Shown piece by piece: positions 56,103-63,815 of a stretch of DNA of 64,000 nucleotides. Source of the stretch: Pigmentiphaga sp. NML080357 (GTDB taxonomy: Bacteria > Pseudomonadota > Gammaproteobacteria > Burkholderiales > Burkholderiaceae_B). The stretch is from assembly GCF_002188465.1 (NCBI RefSeq), contig NZ_NINW01000046.1, positions 1 to 64,000 of the forward strand. Reading direction: 5' to 3'. The notes under the pieces are model-generated. The model saw only the letters and a program-made list of their open reading frames with translations. It had not been told where the DNA came from and ran no database searches. Positions within the stretch are counted from its first letter, which is position 1, and the number at the start of each line of letters is the position of its first letter. The position numbers and the translations under genes are program-made.

Positions 56103-57122
56103 TCACAGCGCCTTGCCCTTGAGCTTCTCGAACTGGTCGGTAGCGAGGTTGCGCAGGTGGCGACGCAGGCGCACCAGCCCGATGTCGTGCTGGTACAGGT
56201 TTTCACGCTGGTTGGCGTCGGGCTCCATCACCTCCAGCACTTCGCGATCCTGCTCCAGCACGGCCCAGTGGCGGGCTTCCAGGCGGTTGCGGTACAGGAA
56301 CTGCCAGGCGTGGCGCTGCCAGCCCGAGACCTTGCGGCAGCGCCAGTGGAAAACGGCAGCCAGGTTCTCGGAGATAGGCGTGTAGGTACCGACGATGGCG
56401 AAGCTGCCGCCGGGGCCGCCGGTAGCCGGATACGGAATCTCCAGGCGCAGCCAGTGCAGGCCGGTATTGGCCCACTCGGTCCAGTCGAAGTTCACGCCGC
56501 GCTGGCCCTTCTTCTCGAACACGAAGCCGTGCTCGGTGTCGCGCACGCCGAACTCGGCCACGGAAGACCCTTCGGCCATCGAGTGCGACTGCTTGTGCAG
56601 GTAGGTCCCGTGCATGGGATCCATGACGTTGTCGATGACGTAGCGGTAGTCACCGCGCCATTCGGTGTAGCACAGGAAGGAAGCGAACTCGTCCGAGGTC
56701 AGCTCTTCCGGCAAGGTGAAGTCGGGCGCTTCGTCGACGTTGGTGGCCGAGTTGTACAGGAACACCGCGCCGTTGCGCTCGACCACGTGGAAGGCGCGCG
56801 CGGCGCGCTTGCCTTCGAGGCTGCAGCCGGGGCTGCCCGGCACGCTGGTCACCACGCCATCGTTGCGCACCTGCACGCCGTGGTAGCCGCAGGCGATGCG
56901 GTCGCCCAGCAGGATGCCGCGCGACAGCGGCGCGCCGCGGTGCGGGCAGTGGTCTTCCAGCGCGTACAGCTTGCCGGCCTCGTCGCGCCAGAACACGAGT
57001 TTCATGCCCAGGCGGCGCAGCGAAACCGGCTTGTCGGCGATGAAGTGGGACGGACAGATCGCGTACCACGTGTCTTTCAGGCCGTTCGCCAGCAGGGCGT
57101 CGGGGCTATCGATCTTGGTCAT
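56103..57122 (-). CDS. Rieske oxygenase (VanA/phthalate-oxygenase type), cluster D
   Basis: 339 residues. Rieske ligands: Cys59-x-His61 and Cys78-x2-His81. The iron site DNVMDPMHGTYLH near residues 168-180 keeps Asp and both His. The start ATG at 57122 has GAGGAG upstream. No beta subunit is present, so this is the alpha-only class IA type with a PDR-like reductase, encoded two genes downstream. Such enzymes O-demethylate or hydroxylate aromatic acids. The substrate is unknown. Confidence 0.92.
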   Translation of the reverse strand: MTKIDSPDALLANGLKDTWYAICPSHFIADKPVSLRRLGMKLVFWRDEAGKLYALEDHCPHRGAPLSRGILLGDRIACGYHGVQVRNDGVVTSVPGSPGCSLEGKRAARAFHVVERNGAVFLYNSATNVDEAPDFTLPEELTSDEFASFLCYTEWRGDYRYVIDNVMDPMHGTYLHKQSHSMAEGSSVAEFGVRDTEHGFVFEKKGQRGVNFDWTEWANTGLHWLRLEIPYPATGGPGGSFAIVGTYTPISENLAAVFHWRCRKVSGWQRHAWQFLYRNRLEARHWAVLEQDREVLEVMEPDANQRENLYQHDIGLVRLRRHLRNLATDQFEKLKGKAL

Positions 57123-57132
57123 GACGGACTCC

Positions 57133-57360
57133 TCAGGCGGTCTCGGCCAGGCGGGCCAGTTCGGATTGCAGCAGTTCCTCGGTCCAGGGCACGCCATTGG
57201 GTGCCGGGGGTCCGGCCTGGTTCAGGTATTCGACGATCGGCGCGAGCTCATGCTTGCCCGCCGCGAAGGCGCGCTCGAGCGAGTCGCCCAGCAGGCTTTC
57301 CCATTCGGTGGGGGGACGGCGCCGCGCCTGATGCGGTTCCAGATAGCGATCTTGCATCAT
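57133..57360 (-). CDS. Small protein of unknown function between Rieske and 107-residue genes
   Basis: 75 residues, mostly helical by eye: RPPTEWESLLGDSLERAF, HELAPIVEYLNQAG, WTEELLQSELARLAETA. Short proteins like this are sometimes labelled recombinase-like helix-turn-helix, but nothing here shows DNA binding. It overlaps the upstream gene's stop by four bases and ends 10 bases before the Rieske start, so it is tightly coupled to the oxygenase. A role in assembly or electron transfer is only a guess. Confidence 0.7.
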   Translation of the reverse strand: MMQDRYLEPHQARRRPPTEWESLLGDSLERAFAAGKHELAPIVEYLNQAGPPAPNGVPWTEELLQSELARLAETA

Positions 57361-57680
57361 TTACCTCCGTTGCGTACGCGTTCGCGGATGCGTTCGCGAA
57401 CGGGAACAAAGTCATAAGTGGGATAGCACTCGGTGCGGAACACCCCCCAGGCCGAGCGCTCGAGTTCGACATTGACCGTGGCCAGCAGATGCGGCGGCAC
57501 CTCGAGCGTCACGATCTGCCCCAGCCCCATCGCCACGGTCCAGGACACGATCTTCACGCCTTCGGGCGGGAACCGCTCCCACCAGTCGGCTTCCTTGAGC
57601 TTGGTCTGGACCGCGTCCAGATTGTTCGACTGATCGTGCTTGAGCAGCACGGTCAGCATCACATTCGATGATTCAGCCAT
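57357..57680 (-). CDS. Small protein of unknown function, possible ferredoxin-like-fold partner
   Basis: 107 residues from the ATG at 57680 (MAESSNVMLTVLLKHDQSNN). Features: a short hydrophobic strand NVMLTVLLK, LDAVQTKLKEADWWERFPPEG, strand VKIVSWTVAMGLGQIVTLEV and a Arg-rich tail ending ERVRNGGK. This beta-alpha-beta look resembles dimeric alpha-beta barrel proteins (EthD/Dabb/muconolactone isomerase-like), but no family is clear. It overlaps the 75-residue gene (ATGA) and is preceded by repeat R5. Confidence 0.7.
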   Translation of the reverse strand: MAESSNVMLTVLLKHDQSNNLDAVQTKLKEADWWERFPPEGVKIVSWTVAMGLGQIVTLEVPPHLLATVNVELERSAWGVFRTECYPTYDFVPVRERIRERVRNGGK

Positions 57681-57688
57681 GGTTTCTC

Positions 57689-57782
57689 CAACGTCCCCCA
57701 GACGCAGGATGCGGCGGATCCGGCTCCGCCGGACCACCCGCATCGTCCCCCTGGGGGGCGCGCGTCAGCGCCTAGGGGGGGT
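57689..57782. repeat. Palindromic intergenic repeat, copy R5, reaching into the VOC gene
   Basis: CCCCCAGACGCAGGATGCGG, GGATCCGGCTCCGCC, CCCCCTGGGGGG and GCGCCTAGGGGGG lie between the 107-residue gene and the extradiol gene. The right edge overlaps the last codons of the extradiol gene, whose terminal Pro-Pro-Arg-Arg and stop are encoded by repeat sequence. Confidence 0.7.
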
Positions 57783-58736
57783 CTTGTCCGTCAGAAACTT
57801 GCCGTCGGGCGCTTTCGCGTTCTTCTGGCGGCGAGTGTTGCCGTCCAGGCCGCCGTCGATCGCCCATTCGGCGAACACCGTCGGACCGGGCTCGAAATCG
57901 CGGGCTTCCCACTCGGCATCGAGGTAGTCGTCGTCGGCGTAATACTCGATGAGGCCACCGCCCGGGAAATTGAAGTACCAGAAGTAGGCCGACGATATCG
58001 GATGCCGGCCCGGACCGAGCTGCGTGCTCCAGCCATGGCGGGCCATCGCCATGCCGCCGCCGAACACCTCGTGGATATCGCGCACCGCGAACGCAACGTG
58101 GTTCAGGCCGGCGCGCGGCTCGGGCGGCTGCAGCAGGAACAGGTCGTGGTGGCCGCCTTCGGGCGCGCAGCGCATGAAGGCGCCCTTGCCCGGATAGCGG
58201 TCGGAAGCCACGAAGCCGAAGTTCTCGGCGTAGAACTGCTCGCAGGCCTTCACATCCTTGACGAAGAACACCACGTGCCCGACTTCGATGGGCGTGGCGC
58301 GCTCGTAGATCGGGCTGCGCTGGTTGCGGCGGGCCTTGGTTCCCCAGGTATTCATGCCCGGGCTGTCGAGATCGATGTCGATCTTGCGGGTGGTCTGGAA
58401 ACGCACGGCCAGACCGTTGGGATCGGTACAACCGACCCGGCCGCCGTCGTTCACGTAGCCCGGCTTGTCCTTCAGGCGAGCCGCGAAACGCTCCAGCACT
58501 TCGTCGCTGGACACGCCCCACACCACTTCACGCAGCGTCGGGCCATCCTCGATCGCCGGCGGCAGCCCAGGGAAATCGGTGGTCTTCACGATCACCCGGC
58601 ACTTGTTCAGCGATTCGAACACCAGCGACTTGTCCGTTTCCTCGACCAGCGTCAGGCCCCAGTCGGACAAGAACTGTTTGCACGCGGCCAGATCGTCGGC
58701 CCCGTAGGTGATTTCGTCTATACCCAATACGTCCAT
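57765..58736 (-). CDS. Type I extradiol dioxygenase (VOC superfamily), cluster D
   Basis: 323 residues, two VOC domains. Ligands: His in EVGHVVFFVKD, His in GLNHVAFAVRD and Glu in GGLIEYYAD. GPGRHPISSAYFWYFNFPGG parallels the cluster C enzyme. The start has AGGAGAG at 58738-58744. The N-terminal domain (MDVLGIDEITYGADDLAACKQFL) is divergent. It likely cleaves a catechol or aminophenol-type ring made by the cluster D Rieske enzyme. The C-terminus is formed by repeat R5. Confidence 0.85.
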   Translation of the reverse strand: MDVLGIDEITYGADDLAACKQFLSDWGLTLVEETDKSLVFESLNKCRVIVKTTDFPGLPPAIEDGPTLREVVWGVSSDEVLERFAARLKDKPGYVNDGGRVGCTDPNGLAVRFQTTRKIDIDLDSPGMNTWGTKARRNQRSPIYERATPIEVGHVVFFVKDVKACEQFYAENFGFVASDRYPGKGAFMRCAPEGGHHDLFLLQPPEPRAGLNHVAFAVRDIHEVFGGGMAMARHGWSTQLGPGRHPISSAYFWYFNFPGGGLIEYYADDDYLDAEWEARDFEPGPTVFAEWAIDGGLDGNTRRQKNAKAPDGKFLTDKTPPRR

Positions 58737-58750
58737 TTGGCTCTCCTACC

Positions 58751-60229
58751 TCAGTTTGCCCAAGGCAAAGGATTCTGGTTCAGACCCCAGTACATGCCCT
58801 TCTGTTCCATGTACTGCAGGATGCCGAGTCGGCCCTTCTCGCGGCCGATGCCGCTGTCGCGCCAACCGCCGAACGGCGTGGAGATCGAGAAGAACTTGTA
58901 GGTGTTGATCCACACCGTGCCGGCCTGCACGGCGCGGCCCACGCGCCAGGCGCGCTTGTAGTCGCGGGTCCAGATGCCGGCGGCCAGCGCGTACACGCTG
59001 TCGTTGGCCTGCTCGATCAGGCTTTCTTCATTGTCGAACGGCATCGCCACCAGCACCGGCCCGAAAATCTCTTCCTGGCTGATCCGCGCCTGGTTGGTCA
59101 GGCCTTCGATGATGGTGGGGCGATAGAAATATCCCTTGTCATAGATGCCGCCCTCGGGACGCTGGCCACCCGTGCGGATGTGCCCACCTTCTGAGACACC
59201 CATCTCGACGTAACGTTCGATGGATTCGCGATGGCGGCCCGTGATCAGCGGCCCCATCTGGGTACGCTCGTCGGCGGGATCGCCCACGCGCAGCGCCGCG
59301 GCGCGCTGGGTCAGGCGGTCGAGGAATTGTTCGTAGATCGACGAGGCGACGAACAGTCGCGAGCCGGCGATGCAGGACTCGCCAGAGGAGCTGAAGATGC
59401 CGTACAGGACGCCGTTCACGGCGTGGTCCAGGTCCGCGTCCTCGAACACCATGGTGGGCGACTTGCCGCCCAGTTCCAGCGACACGGGCATCATCTTGTC
59501 CGCGGCGATGTGGGCGATGTGCTTGCCGGTGGTGGTGCCGCCGGTGAACGACACGCGCTTGACCAGCGGATGCTTGGTGATGGCGTCGCCGATGACCGAG
59601 CCCTTGCCCGGCAGCACGCTGATGATGCCCTTGGGCACGCCCGCTTCTTCACAGATGCGGGCCAGGTCCAGCGCCATGATGGGCGTGACTTCGGCCGGCT
59701 TGACGACCACGGCGTTGCCCGCGGCCAGGGCGGGGGCCAGCTTCTGCGCCTCGCTGGCGATGGGCGAGTTCCACGGCGTGATGGCAGCCACCACGCCCAT
59801 GGGGTCGTACACGCTCATCGACACATAGTCCCCGCGCGACGGCGTAATGACTTCTTCCAGCGTTTCGCAGGCCGCGGCGAAGAACTGGAAGGTGCCGGCG
59901 GCGCTGGCTACCAGCGCGCGCGTCTCGTTGATGGGCTTGCCGTTGTCCAGGCGCTGGCGCTGGGCGAGGTCCTCGGCGCGCTCCCGGATCAACTGGGCGA
60001 TGCGGTAGAGCACGGCGGCCCGCTCATGCGGCTTGCGCTGGGCCCAGCCGCTGGTGCGGAACGCCTTGTCGGCGCCTTGTATCGCTTCTTCCACGTCGTC
60101 CAGGCTGGCCGCGTTCAGATAGGCCACCGGTTCGCCGGTGGCGGGATAGAGCGTGGCGTAGCGTTCGCCGCCGCCCTCGCGCCAGGTGCCGGCGACGCAG
60201 ATCGGAAGGGTCTTGTCGGAAATCATCAT
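58751..60229 (-). CDS. Aldehyde dehydrogenase, cluster D
   Basis: 492 residues. Cys286 in GESCIAGSRLFV and Glu in SLELGGKSPTMVFEDADL are the catalytic residues, PWNSPIASEAQKLAPALAAGN the cofactor region. It is clearly different from the two semialdehyde dehydrogenases in clusters A and C and is more like aromatic or general aldehyde dehydrogenases. Two Met codons start the protein. Three bases separate its start from the ThDP enzyme's stop. The aldehyde could be the product of that decarboxylase or a ring-fission product. Confidence 0.92.
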   Translation of the reverse strand: MMISDKTLPICVAGTWREGGGERYATLYPATGEPVAYLNAASLDDVEEAIQGADKAFRTSGWAQRKPHERAAVLYRIAQLIRERAEDLAQRQRLDNGKPINETRALVASAAGTFQFFAAACETLEEVITPSRGDYVSMSVYDPMGVVAAITPWNSPIASEAQKLAPALAAGNAVVVKPAEVTPIMALDLARICEEAGVPKGIISVLPGKGSVIGDAITKHPLVKRVSFTGGTTTGKHIAHIAADKMMPVSLELGGKSPTMVFEDADLDHAVNGVLYGIFSSSGESCIAGSRLFVASSIYEQFLDRLTQRAAALRVGDPADERTQMGPLITGRHRESIERYVEMGVSEGGHIRTGGQRPEGGIYDKGYFYRPTIIEGLTNQARISQEEIFGPVLVAMPFDNEESLIEQANDSVYALAAGIWTRDYKRAWRVGRAVQAGTVWINTYKFFSISTPFGGWRDSGIGREKGRLGILQYMEQKGMYWGLNQNPLPWAN

Positions 60230-60232
60230 GGT

Positions 60233-61912
60233 TCAGGCTCCCGCCTTCTCGGCCGCGGCCTTGACCGGAGGGCCGGCGAACTTGGTGTTGAAACCGCCCA
60301 CCGACAGCATGTCGATCTCGACGATGAACGGCCCCTTGACGGCCAGGCCCTGCTTGATCGCGCCTTCCAGTTCGTCCAGGTGCCTGACCTTGGCGTGGCC
60401 CAGTCCCATGGACTGAGTCAGGAGCGCATAGTCGGGGGTATGCAGTTGCACGTAGTGCTTGCGGCCGCCGTAGACGGCGTCCTGGATGTTCTTGATGACG
60501 CCGTACGACTGGTCGTTCATCAGGATGATGAGCATGTCGGCCTGCTCCTGGACGGCGGTCGCCAGCTCGCCCAGGTTCAGGATAAAGCCGCCGTCGCCGG
60601 CCAGCGTGAAAGTCTTCTTGCCGGAAGCGGTCACGGCCGCGCCGACGGCGGTACCCACCCCCATCGCCAGGCCCAGGCCGATGCCGCCGCCCAGCGCGTG
60701 CACGCCGGCCTTCGGATCGTGCAGGCACGGCAGGCGGTTGCCCCAGATGCTGTTGGACAGCGTCACGTCGCGCACCCAGTTGAAGGACTCGCCCACCACG
60801 GACTGCAGGGTGTCGATCAACTTGGTGTAGGGACCGACGTCGTCGCGCAGCTTGGCCATCGCGGCCTGCTTGGTGGTCTGGAGGTCGTCGATGAATTTCG
60901 GATCGACGGCCATCCGGCCTTCCAGGCGGTCGGCCAGGCCCTTGAGCGCCAGCGTGGCGTCGCCATTGACGAAGAAGTCGCTGGTGTAGGCGCGGCCATC
61001 GGCCTGCGGATCGGCGTCGATGCGATAGCGCGTGGCGGGCAGCTTGAGCGCGTACTTCAGCGTTTCGTTGCTGCGCAGCCGCGAGCCGACCACGACCAGG
61101 GCGTCCACGGTCTGGTACAGGTTCTCGACCGGCTTGACCGCGGTGAACGACCCCAGGCAGGCGGGATCGTTCTCGGGAATCACGCCGCGGCCCTGGGTGC
61201 TTGTGATCACGCCGAAGCCCAGCTTGACCAGGCGGCGGACCTGTTCGCCGGCCTTGCGGGCGCCGCCGCCCAGCCACAGCAGCGGGCGCTTGGCCTGCGC
61301 CAGGCGGTTGGCCAGCTCGTCCAGGGCGGCTTCCGAGGGTACCAGGTCGGCGACCGGCAGCGGGTTCAGGTCGGCGGGCATGTCGATCAACGCGGCCTGC
61401 ACGTCGATCGGGATCTCGATGCTGACCGGGCCGGTGGGCGCCGTCATGGCGATCTGTACGGCGCGCTTGATCGTGCCGATGGCGGTTTCCGGCGTACGGA
61501 TGCGGAAAGCGGCCTTGGACACGGCCTTCAGCATTTCGAGCTGGTGGTTGGCCTCGTGGATGAAGCCCAGGTTCTGATCCAGGTAGGGGCTGTCGATCTG
61601 GCCGGTGAGGTGCAGGAGCGGCGTACCGGCGGTGATGGCTTCCACCATCGAGCCGGCGGCGTTGCCGGCGGCCGTGCCGGTGCTGGTCACGGTCACGCCC
61701 AGGCCGCCCGTGGTACGCGCGTAGGCGTCGGCCATGTTGGTGGCGCCCGCCTCGCCACGCGCCATCACGAAGCGGATGTTGCCGCGTTCGCCGAAGGCGT
61801 CGAGGATAGGCATGTTGTGAATCGAGATGACGCCGAACGCCGCCTTGACGCCGCAGTTTTCCAGAAACTGCGCGATGGCGGCGCCCACGGTGATGCGGTT
61901 GGCATTAGGCAT
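60233..61912 (-). CDS. Thiamine-diphosphate-dependent enzyme (acetolactate synthase/2-oxoacid decarboxylase family)
   Basis: 559 residues. Pyr domain: FGVISIHNMPILDAF and the cofactor-activating Glu54 in ARGEAGATNMADAYART. PP domain: LAGDGGFILNLGELATAVQEQADMLIILMND (GDG-x-N motif) near residue 440. The ATG at 61912 lies within the end of the SDR gene (8-base overlap). Known members make or break bonds next to a 2-oxo acid carbonyl (benzoylformate decarboxylase, benzaldehyde lyase, acetolactate synthase). The reaction here is not determinable from sequence. Confidence 0.88.
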   Translation of the reverse strand: MPNANRITVGAAIAQFLENCGVKAAFGVISIHNMPILDAFGERGNIRFVMARGEAGATNMADAYARTTGGLGVTVTSTGTAAGNAAGSMVEAITAGTPLLHLTGQIDSPYLDQNLGFIHEANHQLEMLKAVSKAAFRIRTPETAIGTIKRAVQIAMTAPTGPVSIEIPIDVQAALIDMPADLNPLPVADLVPSEAALDELANRLAQAKRPLLWLGGGARKAGEQVRRLVKLGFGVITSTQGRGVIPENDPACLGSFTAVKPVENLYQTVDALVVVGSRLRSNETLKYALKLPATRYRIDADPQADGRAYTSDFFVNGDATLALKGLADRLEGRMAVDPKFIDDLQTTKQAAMAKLRDDVGPYTKLIDTLQSVVGESFNWVRDVTLSNSIWGNRLPCLHDPKAGVHALGGGIGLGLAMGVGTAVGAAVTASGKKTFTLAGDGGFILNLGELATAVQEQADMLIILMNDQSYGVIKNIQDAVYGGRKHYVQLHTPDYALLTQSMGLGHAKVRHLDELEGAIKQGLAVKGPFIVEIDMLSVGGFNTKFAGPPVKAAAEKAGA

Positions 61913-62702
61913 GACGGCAAACCCCTCCGGAGATATCGATATGGCTGCCCGTCGTGTAGGAAGACAAGGGCGTGGCAAGGAAAAAGATGGCGCGCGCGGG
62001 CTCTTCCGGGCGGCCGAGGCGGCCCAGCGGGATCTGTTTCTCGGCGGCGATGCGGGCCGTCCACTGTTCCCACGTGAGCGAGCGGTCTTTGCGTTCTTCG
62101 TAGCGGCGGCGCCACTGGCCCGATTCCACCAGGCCCAGCAGGATGCCGTTGACGCGGATCTTCTTGGGGCTCAGTTCGAAAGCCAGCGAACGGACCAGGT
62201 TGTGGATGCCGGCGCGCGCGGCCGAGGTGGCGACCATGTGGGGCTCGGGCTGGATTGCCAGGAGCGAGTTCACGCAGACGATGGCGGCGTCCTCGCTCCG
62301 CTCCAGTTGCGGAATGAAGCTGCGCGTCGGGTTGATGACCGAGAAGAACTTCAGTTGCACTTCATCGAGCCATGCCGAATTCTCGGTGCTGGCAAAGGTC
62401 GAGACGCGCCCCTGGCCCGCGTTGTTGACCAGGATGGAGGCCGTCCCGAGTTCCCGCTGCACGTCGGCGGCGAAGGCCTCGACCTGCTCGGGAACCAGCA
62501 CGTCGCAGCGCGACGCGAAGATGCGGGCCTGGGGAAAGCGCGCCAACAGGCCGTCCTTGGCCTGCTGGAGCTTTTCCTCGTTGCGGCCGCAGAAGGCAAC
62601 GGCCGCGCCGGCCTCGAGCAGCAGTCCCACCGTCGCCAGTCCGATGCCCGAGGTCCCCCCGGTGACGACGGCGACCTTTCCGGCCAGGTTATACATAGTC
62701 AT
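61905..62702 (-). CDS. SDR-fold protein with catalytic Tyr and Lys replaced
   Basis: 265 residues. The Rossmann motif TGGTSGIG, NNAGQGR and the C-terminal SSYTTGSHIDISGGV are normal. At the active site, the Ser is present (VNSLLA), but the YxxxK motif reads T-S-A-A-R (HMVATSAARAG), so both the Tyr acid-base and the Lys are substituted. It may bind NAD(P) without classical dehydrogenase chemistry, or use other residues. The ATG at 62702 shares a base with the IclR stop (TAATG). Confidence 0.87.
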   Translation of the reverse strand: MTMYNLAGKVAVVTGGTSGIGLATVGLLLEAGAAVAFCGRNEEKLQQAKDGLLARFPQARIFASRCDVLVPEQVEAFAADVQRELGTASILVNNAGQGRVSTFASTENSAWLDEVQLKFFSVINPTRSFIPQLERSEDAAIVCVNSLLAIQPEPHMVATSAARAGIHNLVRSLAFELSPKKIRVNGILLGLVESGQWRRRYEERKDRSLTWEQWTARIAAEKQIPLGRLGRPEEPARAIFFLATPLSSYTTGSHIDISGGVCRHA

Positions 62703-63544
62703 TAGGCAACCATTCCGTTCAGTTTTTTATCGAAGCCGTAGGCGTCGTCCTGCCCACGGTAATTAAGCAGTGAAGAAAGCTCGGCGGCGCTGTCGCAAAC
62801 GCTGCGCGCCAGGCGTTCGAGCCTCGAGTCTTCCAACGGCACGGCCGGCATCGCCACGCCCAGCGCGGCGACGATGGCCCCGCCCTGGGTGCGGACCGGC
62901 GCGGCCAGGGTGGAAATACCGGACTCGAAAAACCCCTCGTGCAACAGGTAGGGACGCCTCCGGTCCCGCTGCAGCAGCGCATGAAGCTCTTCGACGCTGC
63001 GCGGCGTAAAGGAATTCACCGCGGCCAGCGTTCCGTCGGGATAGAGCGCGCGCAGCTCGTCCAGCGCCATCTCCGCCATGAGCACGCGCCCCAGCACCGT
63101 CGCGTGGGCGGGCAGCCGTGTACCGACGTTGACGGAACTGGCCAGCGGCGTGTTCGCCGCGGCCTTCGCCACATAAACGATATCCGGACCATCGCGCACG
63201 ACCAGATGGCACGACAGGTTGAATTCATTGCGCACGCGCTCGAGCAGCGGCGCGCCCAGCTGCGTGAGTTCCAGGGATGCGAGGTATTCGAAACCCAGGC
63301 GCAGCACCGCCATGCCCAGGGAATAGTCGCGGCCGTTCTCGGCGCGCTGGACGAACCCCAGGCGCTCGAGCGTCGCCAGCAGGCGAAAGACCGTGGTGCG
63401 CGGCACGCCCAGGCGGCGCGCCAGGTCGGGCGCCGTGACCGTGCCGTCCCCCTTGCCTACTTCGCAGAGCACGCGCAGCCCCCTTTCCAGCCCTGGAACG
63501 ACATATTTTTCCTGCGCGGCGTCCGATGAGGAGAGGGGTTTCAC
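62702..63544 (-). CDS. IclR-family transcriptional regulator, first gene of cluster D
   Basis: 280 residues. HTH: VPGLERGLRVLCEVGKGDGTVTAPDLARRLGVPRTTVFRLLATLERLGFV; the effector domain follows with VRDGPDIVYVAKAAANTPL, LPAHATVLGRVLMAEM and GISTLAAPVRTQGGAIVAALGVAMP. It lies in the same direction as the catabolic genes and overlaps the first by one base, so it is part of the operon it probably controls. Confidence 0.92.
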   Translation of the reverse strand: MKPLSSSDAAQEKYVVPGLERGLRVLCEVGKGDGTVTAPDLARRLGVPRTTVFRLLATLERLGFVQRAENGRDYSLGMAVLRLGFEYLASLELTQLGAPLLERVRNEFNLSCHLVVRDGPDIVYVAKAAANTPLASSVNVGTRLPAHATVLGRVLMAEMALDELRALYPDGTLAAVNSFTPRSVEELHALLQRDRRRPYLLHEGFFESGISTLAAPVRTQGGAIVAALGVAMPAVPLEDSRLERLARSVCDSAAELSSLLNYRGQDDAYGFDKKLNGMVA

Positions 63545-63815
63545 GGCGAGAGACGAGTAAAGGAGCGATCCCGGGCGTCCGTTTCAAATATGAACTATCA
63601 AACCATCCACGGAACAAGACAGAATATAGCGGTTGAAAAGAACGTGTGCGACTAGGGTAAACCCTCGAAATGTGGGGAATTCAGCTTGGGCCTCGCCGCG
63701 GGCAAACGGCACGGGTCCGCTGGATCGGCGAAGGCCGGCGCGCTCGGTGAACGACGGGGAACCCCGACGACGCGCGCCAATGTCCAATGTCTCGCCGGGA
63801 CAAGGCCCGCGTGCG
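63545..63815. promoter_or_regulatory. Promoter region of cluster D, no gene
   Basis: About 270 bases between the IclR start and the cbpM-like gene. A near-palindrome GTTTCAAATATGAAC at 63581-63595 could be an IclR operator. AGGGT-AA-ACCCT at 63654-63665 is a second small inverted repeat. The stretch 63580-63660 is AT-rich. Confidence 0.45.

Noticed and set aside
59231-62077. 948-residue rightward open frame opposite ALDH and ThDP genes
   Set aside because: Antisense shadow typical of high-GC DNA; the leftward genes contain full catalytic motifs.
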